Of a stretch of DNA of 64,000 nt, positions 56,313 through 64,000 are shown piece after piece. Source of the stretch: Nemophila menziesii (taxonomy: Eukaryota > Streptophyta > Magnoliopsida > Boraginales > Hydrophyllaceae). The position numbers were made by a program, and so were the translations under genes. The stretch lies in the NCBI GenBank assembly GCA_029959085.1, contig JARWIR010000005.1, positions 35,147,350-35,211,349 of the forward strand. Direction: 5' to 3'. The notes beneath the pieces were generated by a model, which saw only the letters and a program-made list of their open reading frames with translations, did no database searches and was not told where the DNA came from. Within the stretch, counting starts at the first letter, position 1. Each line of letters starts with the position of its first letter.

Positions 56313-59300
56313 TCATTCTTTATCTTCTTTCCTGGGTTTTGCTGAAGAACTGCTACCTGCTTTCCTCAAACGAAGTGCTTCTGCAACTGTGACGTATTTT
56401 GGATCTCCCTCTCTCATTAGCACCCCCTGTGTATGCTGGATTAAGCGCCTCCTTTTCTCAGGTTGGCGTTTGTTCCCTCCCTGGTAGTAAGATAAAGAGG
56501 AAGTTACACAATCTGCAGGATGTAGTGTTTATAAAATGTAACAACTAACTAACCTCAGGTAAACTCCTTTTTGAACCTGGTTGTTTCTTTTGTGTAATCC
56601 TCACCTAAATGGTAAACAACAAATAAAAACATTCTGTTATACTTAATGCGCAGATGGCCACTTTGTCTCAATTTTGTGGTTTCAGGGGGCGATAAGTCAC
56701 TAAAATAAATTCCTAAGGGGTACGTAGTCCAGAAGAAATATATTTACCCCTGGTATATCCCTTAACGAGATCTTCTTTTTTTGTATAGGGGGAGCCTTCT
56801 CCTGCGTTTTTTCTCTGCTAAGCTCACTTGTGTTCTCAGTGACATTTGTTTGTGCATCCTTACCAGTTTTTTCCTTTGCTTTTTCCAACAGATCTGTCAA
56901 CTTTTCCATCTTTACCTTCTGCGCTCGAAGAATAATATAGGGGTAAGTAGTCAATATATAAACTATATAGGGGTGATAAGTCAATATATAAATTATATAG
57001 GGGGTAATTAGTCAATTAATAAATTATATAGGTAATTAGTCAGTCAATATATAAATTATATATGGGGTAATTTGTCAATATATAAATTATATAGGGGGTA
57101 GTTAGTCATTATATAAACTTTATAGGAGGTGGATACACAAACCTTTAATATTGACTTAGGAGGAAGAGTAGTGTTTTGCTTTTGTTTCCCTGAGTCATCA
57201 ACCTGTAATCAAAATACACACAACAAATACTTATAAACTTAATCCGTTCCAAACAATAATTTATATTATAATAGTACTAACCTCAGTTATTGATTCAGGT
57301 TCAGCAGTATTAATTCCTTTTGGTGTTCCTGAGTCATCATCCTCTAGAGATATAGGCATTGTGCTTGATCCTCTTGAAATTGTCTTCAATCCTTTATCCT
57401 TAATTCTACTGCTTTGCCGTGTTGGTTTTTCCAATGTTACTTCTGAGGTAAAATCATTACCTTTCTTCTGAGGTAAAATCATCCTTGGTTTTGAAGTAGG
57501 GGGTATGTTAGCAACTGGATCTTTATCTTTCTTTTGAGGGAAAATCATCCTTGGTTTTGAATTAGGGGGCTTGTTAGCAACTGGATCATTATTTTTCTTC
57601 TGAGGGAAAATCATTCTTGGTTTAGAATTAGGGGGCTTGTTAGCAACTGGATCATTATTTTTCTTCTGAGGGAAAATCATTCTTGGTTTAGAATTAGGGT
57701 GTGTTTTAACAACTTGCTCTTTCTCTTGTGTTTCAGGTATACCCATACTTTGCTCTGACTCAGTGGGTGTGTTCACTGTATCTCTCTTTTCAGGTATAGG
57801 TTGATTTGTATGGGAATTAGGGGGTTCCTTATCAACTGGACTTTTTGTTGTTACAGATATATTAGCAGCTTCAGTCGGAGTACTTTGGGGGTTACATGGA
57901 GCAGATGGTTGCACATCTAACTCATCAAACATTCTGTTAATCTCCTCATCCGGAGTCTCATCCACAACCGAATTAGCACCAGTATTAGGTTCACGAACTT
58001 CTCTAGATTCCCTCACACCATGATCTCTAGATTCCATAAACTCATTAGCACCAACTTCCTGTTGTTGAATATCTTCTAGTCCAACTGTTTCATGTCCTGC
58101 AGCATTTACATTCGCCTTACATGACCTTTTGTTATGCCCTTCTTCTTTGCAAATCGCGCATTTTTTGGCACTACCCCTCCCAACCAGCTTTTGCACACCA
58201 TCAGCGGTGCGTTCTTTCCTCCACCTTTTAACTTGAACCTCATCTGGCTCTTTTGTCCTAGCTCTTTTAGGCCTGCCAACCAACTTAAAAGCCACCGGAG
58301 GTTCTACACTTACAGGTCTTGTACTAGGCCACATCGATGGTCCATTTATAGGGTAAACCATGGGTGTATACGCCTTCATATACGTCTCTTTTGAGTAGCA
58401 CTCATGAACAAACTTTTCTGGGTCTTTACCAATGTATTGAATACATGCAATTGCATGAAAGCAGGGTATACCAGCAAGCTCCCACCTCCTGCAAGGACAG
58501 CTTTCTGTATCCAAGTCTACGGCGTATGAATCTGTCCCGAGGTTCCTTACTTCAAATTTCATTTCCCCACAAAATACTGCATGCCACTTTCCACTGTTTG
58601 ATTTGCCCTTATTCACCAACTTTCTAACCTTAGGACATAAATCAGCTTCATATTTTGTCATCCATGCTCTCTTAGACTGAAGCCTTTTCAAACTATACAT
58701 CCTTAAACCCTCTAGTATGAGGATAATAGACTTGTCTCTGTGCAACACGACAACAAACAAGTAGTAAAAAAGGGGGCTTTAAAGGGGGTAAGTAGTCAAT
58801 AAGTTTATTTTATATGGGGTAATTAGTTACTAAGCGTATTGTATAGGGGGTATTTAGTTAACAGATATATCTTTAAAGGGGGCAATTAGTCACTAAGTAT
58901 TTCAGTAAAGGGGGCAATTAGTCACTAAGTATTTCAGTAAAGGGGGCAATTAGTCACTACGTATTTCAGTAAAGGGGGCAATTAGTCACTAAGTATTTCA
59001 GTAAAGGGGGCAATTAGTCACTAATTATTTCTGTATAGGGGTAAGTTGTCGATATACCTGACTTTTTTAATGGCATTGTTGTAGCTTTCACAGATGTTGT
59101 TGAGTTGAAGATCACATTTCGTAACAGTACGAAAATGAGACCTTGTCCATGTCTTGGGATCTAGGTTAGATAGCCAAATAAAAGCTTCCTCATTCATACA
59201 TTTAATCTCCTCCATCACTTCATTAAATTTGCAATGCGTTGTGGCTCTTGCAGCTTCCCAAACTTTGTCTTTTAAAGCCAAACCAGGATGTTTGATCTTG

Positions 59301-62300
59301 AAATTATTGTAGAGATGCCTTACACAATGCCTATGTTCTATATCAGGAAGCATGTCACTCATGACCTGGAGCAAACCCTAAATACATAAACAAACAACAA
59401 AAAGTTAGAGATTTTTACATAAAAAAATAACTACATATACAGGTATCCCAGTAAAAAAAAAAACAAACCTTCTGTCTATCTGATATGAAAGTCCACTCCT
59501 GTTGATTACTTATACCAAGATCTTGTATCAGTAAATTAAAAAACCATCTCCAAGAGTTACTATCTTCTTTCTCTTCTATACAATAAACAATTGGGAATAT
59601 ACAGTTGTTCCCATCAATTCCAACTGCTGTCAAGATTACACCAGGATGTGGACCTTTTAAGTGACACCCATCTATCCCAACAACCTTCCTACAACCTTCT
59701 AAAAACCCTCTCCTACAACCATCTAACCCAACATAAATTCTCTGAAACCTTTCTACTCCAGTAACATCATCAATAGTGGTTTCAATTGCGACAGTACTTC
59801 CAGGGTTGCTTCTCCTTAATTCTGCTGCATAATCGTAAAGTTTTGTGTATTGTTCCTTGTATTCAGCCTCTATCATCTGTTTTGCATACTTATATGCCCT
59901 ATAGCATGTCCTGGTGCTAACATTAACTGAATATTCTCGATGAACTAACTGTTGAAAGTCGCTTACTTTACTGTACAGGTTCAGTCTTATCATGTCCTTA
60001 AAAGTAGTTGCCATGTACTTCGCCGTCACATGTTTATGGTTGAGGTTCCTACCACAACTATGTTTATTGCATAGACTCATTACCACTAACCCGCCAATAT
60101 TTTCTTTATGTGATGCATAAAGAAACCAACCACATCCTGCTCCTTTACACACAACCCTAATTCGATTCCAATCGTTCTTCACAAACTTAATCTCGACCAC
60201 CTTTTTAATAGCATGGGCTCTTACTGCTTGTCTTACTTCAGTGGCATTCTTAAATGTCAAGCCCAAGACAAATCTAGGCTTTTGCATATCAATACCCGCC
60301 TTAAATAAGGGGTACTTCATCTTTTTCTTGCTCTTTTTTTTTCCTTCTTCAACAGTACCAGAAGAATCACTAGCTGTACTAAAATCTGAAGAATTATGTA
60401 CATACTCACCAGAGTCAGTCCCACCATCAGTACTTTCACCATCAGAATCATCCACACGATCATTGTCGACATTCACTCTATCCACATCCACTTCCTTGTC
60501 AATAAATGTGTTATAATCATGGTCATCTTCACCCTCACTCAAGTCAATGTCACTATCAACTATATATTCATCATCAGTTGTTGTTTCTTCATCCACGTCT
60601 TCTTCTCGCTCAACCACAGTCTTTTTCTTTTGAGAACTACTAGTCCTACCAACTCTTTTATAACTATCTGGCTTGGTACCACTAGGACCTACACCATCTC
60701 CTTTTGTTCTTTTTACACTAGCTCTAGTCCTTTTCTGCGAGTGTGGCACATCCTGTTGGTTCTTTTTAACTAGTCCTTTGGTTGTCTTCGGCTGTGAATT
60801 TGTATCTTTCTTCTTATGTGGTATACCCAATTTCTTTTTCTTTAATAAATTAGCAAGTATCTCATTATCACTGATTTCATCATCCTCCTCATCCTCACCA
60901 TCACGTATAATAAAATCGCTGTCTGAGTCCTCAATGTCACTGATGTCACCATCTACATCTTCTTCACCATCAGCTTTCTCAAAAACATTATCCGAGTCAT
61001 CTGTTAGTTCTTCATCTATAAGCCTGAAAGGCCTCAATGGAGATTTATGTTTGGAACTCCTCGTAGTCACATTATCTTCAGTGTTCAAAGCTTTCAACAC
61101 TTTATCCAACATGTCATTAACAGACTTCTCCTTCTCCCCAATATCAGACAGTTGTTCTTCCATAGCGGTATTAACTTCTTCCTCATTCAAAGGTGTGGTT
61201 TGCTCTTCGCGAACAACCTGAAACATAACATAAAATATTCAGGGGGTGAATTGTCAATCATATGAAAAAGTAAGGGGTAAACTGTCAAACAAATGAAGAC
61301 CTTCGTCGTGTCTTGTTTACCAATGTCTTCCACCTCTGTGTTCTCCAACTGCGTTTTATTATTATCATCTTCCACGTTTCTATCATGCCCTTTCTCACAA
61401 GTCTCACTTACTTCTTCAACAACCTGTACTTTCTCGTTTATACCTACATTTACTTTTGCAACTGGCGTGTTTTGCTCCTCGGAAACAACCTGACACATTA
61501 CATGAAATAGTGAGGGGGTGATTTGTCACAAGCTTCAAACATTTAGGGGTAAACTGTCAAAGGACTTTGTACCTTTGTCGTATCTTCGTCACAAATGTCC
61601 TCTTCCACGTTTTTATCCCCTTGCATTTCATCATTTTTATCGTCCACGTTCATGGGCCATTCACCAGGAGTTTGGCCTACTTCTTCACCACCATTTACAT
61701 CATCTTTTCCACCTTCGTTTAGGTTTTCAACAGTTGGGCTTTGGTCTTCGCAAACAATCTGAAATGTAAAAGGAATAATACAGTTAGAGAATTGTAAATC
61801 TAGAGGGGTGATTTGTCAATCATATTAAATGATGAGGGCTATTCTGTCAAATGAGTGTCTACCTTTATGCTTTCTTCTTCAACTGTAGTTTTTTCTTGTT
61901 CATCAACAACCACTGTGTGCTGATCATCAACGGTCTCGTTTATTTGTTCGTCATCACCAACCTCTGTGTTTTGCTCAACATCTTGTTCATTAACAACCAC
62001 TGTGTTCTGATCATCAATCGTCTCGTTTATTTGTTCGTCATCACCAACCTCTGTGTTTTGATCAACACGGTTCTCTTCCTTAGAACACTCTTCTTCTCGT
62101 TTCCGAACTATTTCTTCATCCTCGTTCCACGTCAATAACAAAGGCATGAATATAGGAGTTTGAATCTCTTTGTCATCATCTCCTACGGGACTACTAACAA
62201 CAAACAAGTCAACAGTTACGTTCTCCTCACCAATGCTACACATCTCCAACCCTTTCTCCTCACTATCCAAACAAACTATACCATCAGGTAGTTTTTCCCC

Positions 62301-62519
62301 CAATTTCAGATAGTAAAACTCCGAGTTACCTTTTATACCCAGTTTCGACATAATTTTTTTAAGAATAGGTATACTAAACTTGTCATAGTGACACCCATCT
62401 ACGTATTCAATGCTTACTTCATGGTAACAACTCTTGTCTTCATTAAATAACCCACCGAAGTGAATCTTCAGTGTAAATTTCTCTGTTACACAATCAAATT
62501 TAACTAGATTAGTTACCAA
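56313..62519 (-). CDS. MULE-2 transposase (MURA-like), ten exons, apparently intact
   Basis: Exons (GT/AG, my reading): ~62519-61863, ~61760-61572, ~61484-61300, 61217-59469, 59377-59058, 58737-57282, 57202-57143, ~56928-56750, ~56606-56553, ~56490-56313. Order: an N-terminal PB1-like domain (KFTLKIHFGGLFNEDKSC...), acidic repeat-rich exons, MuDR DNA-binding domain (FKNATEVRQAVRAHAI), and the catalytic core with VVGIDGCHLKGPHPGV (Asp), FISDRQK/GLLQV (Asp, spanning an intron), HRHCVRHLYNNF (C-x2-H) and NNICESYNNAIKK (candidate Glu). Then SWIM finger CPCRRWELAGIPCFHAIAC, CCHC knuckle CAICKEEGHNKRSC and a basic tail. The initiation codon is uncertain: the frame opens with TTG at 62519, and an ATG near 62580 is in another frame unless a small intron intervenes. 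Confidence 0.87.
56930..57142 (+). repeat. Intronic array of GGGGTAATTAGTCAAT motifs
   Basis: Six ~30-bp degenerate repeats of GGGGTAATTAGTCAATATA followed by TAAATTATATA lie in the intron between transposase exons 7 and 8, all in one orientation. Confidence 0.93.
57461..57715 (-). repeat. In-frame ~60-bp repeats in transposase exon 6
   Basis: Four or five units encoding SKPRMIFPQKKNNDPVANKP with variations (PNSKPRMIFPQKK, PTSKPRMILPQKK). Basic, proline-containing and disordered, near the C-terminal side. Confidence 0.93.
58775..59050 (+). repeat. Intronic array of AGGGGGCAATTAGTCACTA motifs
   Basis: About nine ~30-bp units fill the intron between exons 5 and 6. Five consecutive ones are nearly identical (AGGGGGCAATTAGTCACTA then AGTATTTCAGTAA, about 58875-59025). 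Confidence 0.95.
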
Positions 62520-62799
62520 ATTGAAAAGGTATTATCACACTATGACTATGGTAACCAAATCCCGTAAAATCTGCTACCATTACGCGTGATAATTATATAT
62601 GTAATGGATTTAATACAAAACCCTACATTTTCGGGTTAAATAATCATAACCCAAGAGCAACGATTTAGGGGTAATAATCAAACACACTTACTCCATTGAC
62701 TTAAAGACACCATTGATTATCTTCAACTCACAAGAACGTTGCTTTTCTGGGTTTGGTGGTGTTCTTCTTGTTATTCGCAAGAACCCGCGCTCCTTCAAC

Positions 62800-63126
62800 T
62801 TCTTCTTCTGATTTTGTGTTTTTGATTAATTAATTTTGTTTTGTTTTTGTGGTATATATAGGGTAGGCTTTGATGGAAGTACCCATTTTGCCCTTGGAAA
62901 AAAGTGGGATTAAGTTAATTAATTACTTAATTAACACCTGGAATAAAAAAAAAAATGTGACATGGCAATGCCACGTCACTTTTAACGGCGAAAGTGGACG
63001 GAACACGCACTCAGGGGGTAACGGGTCAAAAAATTAAAATGTAGGGGGCAAAGAGTCCTGTTTTAAAGGTTGGGGGGCAACCTGTCAATCTGGTACAAAC
63101 GTAGGGGGCAAAAGGGTTATTTACTC
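62800..63126 (-). repeat. MULE-2 right TIR (327 bp), with TATA box
   Basis: Inverted copy of 54717-55042. TATA box (minus strand TATATATACC, 62851-62860) is placed to drive the transposase gene. Confidence 0.96.
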
Positions 63127-63135
63127 TTAACTACA

Positions 63136-64000
63136 CCTTATCTAACTATCAAAACCCAACTAGAAAGGGAGAAAAGACAAAAAGCCACCCTTTACCCCTT
63201 ATACACTGTGAAGAAACCAAATAAAAAACAAATACCCATTAGGTTTTGGAAATCAAAACCAGGGTCTTACACTATCTCTCTTCGGTTTACTGTACCACCC
63301 CCCTCCCCCTCTCTCTTCTCATCTCCCCACCACTGTCGCCCCTAACCCACCCTCTTCCCCTTCCTACCTTCTTACCTCACCACCATACCCGCCTCCCTTC
63401 TCCGTCATCTTGCTTCCCACAGCGACGCAAGCAGCAGCGAAAACAACAGGAGACACCACAGCAACGAAGCACCCCGTCACCTTGCTTCCCACAACAACGA
63501 AGCCCTCCTAACCATGCTTCAACACCGCTGCTGCGAGGAGAAACCCAGTTCGTGGCCAACCACCATCAACGACGCCGGAGAAGAAGACCACCGCTGCTGC
63601 GAGGAGAAACCCAGTTCGCGATCTTCTCCATCACCATCAACTCTGTTCGCCGACACTGTATCCGCCGCCTTGATGCCGCTGCTGCACAAGATCTAACAGT
63701 CACTGCTCCATGACGCTGCTGCACAAGATCTAACCACCGCTGCAGCACCAGCAACGCTGCTGCGCCGCCAACACACCGTTTGACTCCACACCAACAGTCA
63801 AACACACCACCGTTCTTCACGAGTCAGATCCACGCTCCAGTTCGTGGCTTCCATCTTCGCCGTGGTCCTTAGGCCCTTTTTTTAAAACTTGATTTTGTTC
63901 AACCTTTTTGGGCCAGGACACATTAGGTCCAGACCTAATGGGCTCAAGCCCCCTCCGTTTTTTTTTTCTAAAATGTGATTTTTTAAAAATGTTGGGGGTA
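63136..64000 (+). mobile_element. 'Family X' copy 4, right piece, runs off the window
   Basis: Continues the element interrupted by MULE-2: TATACACTGTGA, GGGTTTTGG/TAGGTTTTGG region, CT-rich run, and GC-rich block with a tandem CGCTGCTGCGAGGAGAAACC repeat (63525 and 63590). At the end is AT-rich sequence with GGGCCAGGACAC and AATGGGCTCAAGCCCC. No convincing gene. Confidence 0.6.

Larger units (their letters stand above)
54717..63126. mobile_element. Mutator-like element MULE-2, apparently complete (8.4 kb)
   Basis: TIRs at 54717-55042 and 62800-63126 start GAGTAAATAACCC. The 9-bp duplication TTAACTACA lies at 54708-54716 and 63127-63135. TIRs differ by about one substitution and a 1-bp T-run change, so the insertion is young. 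It contains a plus-strand zf-GRF gene near the left TIR and a minus-strand ten-exon transposase gene starting near the right TIR; the two converge. No inactivating lesion was seen. Confidence 0.96.

Noticed and set aside
58860..59040. CRISPR-like regularly spaced repeats
   Set aside because: Units are contiguous with no unique spacers, inside an intron of a plant transposase gene.
60241..61265. Plus-strand serine-rich ORFs
   Set aside because: Antisense to the acidic, serine-rich exon 4 of the MULE-2 transposase.
63246..63820. 155-codon proline-rich ORF and overlapping frames
   Set aside because: GC-rich family X block with internal tandem repeats, no homology.

Overview
The window is nuclear DNA from a flowering plant, most likely a eudicot. 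It is AT-rich, its genes have introns, and almost all of it is transposable elements. Plant-specific content supports this: an R2R3-MYB exon, GH1/AT-hook (HON4-like) linker-histone genes, plant mobile domain (PMD) and zf-GRF proteins, Ty1/Copia elements primed by initiator tRNA-Met, tRNA-derived SINEs and Mutator-like elements (MULEs). I cannot name the species. I see no rRNA gene, genuine tRNA gene or CRISPR array.

Host genes are few. (1) A HON4-like gene at 7881-11289 (-) has two exons, a ~17-residue repeat array and several AT-hooks. (2) A second HON4-like gene at 52368-54348 (-) has five exons, one an AT-hook exon recently duplicated in tandem. (3) An intronless full-length copy of RNA polymerase subunit RPB8 (RPABC3) at 25543-25980 (-) is flanked by a perfect 14-bp duplication and an A-tract, so it is a retrocopy with an open frame. 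(4) An R2R3-MYB gene (33647-38987, +) has lost its R3 repeat and carries a Copia element in its C-terminal coding part.

Layout: 0.4-7.1 kb SINE, fold-back repeat, MITE and a dead LINE; 7.9-11.3 kb HON4-like A; 11.8-18.6 kb Stowaway-ended element, SINEs, LINE remnant, Copia LTR remnant, MITE; 18.8-23.4 kb Copia-C (gag only); 24-25 kb minisatellite; 25.4-26.2 kb RPB8 retrocopy and (TTC)n; 26.4-31.6 kb Copia-A with a SINE in one LTR; 31.8-33.4 kb a 'family X' element; 33.6-39.0 kb broken MYB with Copia-B; 39.3-43.6 kb MULE-1 carrying a transposase and a PMD gene; 43.9-47.1 kb two more family X copies; 47.5-52 kb SINE, LTR piece, PIF/Harbinger and LINE remnants; 52.4-54.3 kb HON4-like B; 54.7-63.1 kb MULE-2, inserted in another family X copy that runs to the window end.

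MULE-2 is the most complete system. It has 326/327-bp TIRs differing by about one substitution and one indel, a perfect 9-bp TSD, a ten-exon transposase gene without a visible break, and a convergent zf-GRF/coiled-coil/membrane-anchor passenger gene. Each TIR supplies a TATA box. Its introns and TIRs share a short motif, roughly AGGGGGYAAnnnGTCA, present more than 25 times in one orientation. MULE-1 has TIRs made of GC-rich hairpins and two convergent genes that are both cut short where they meet.
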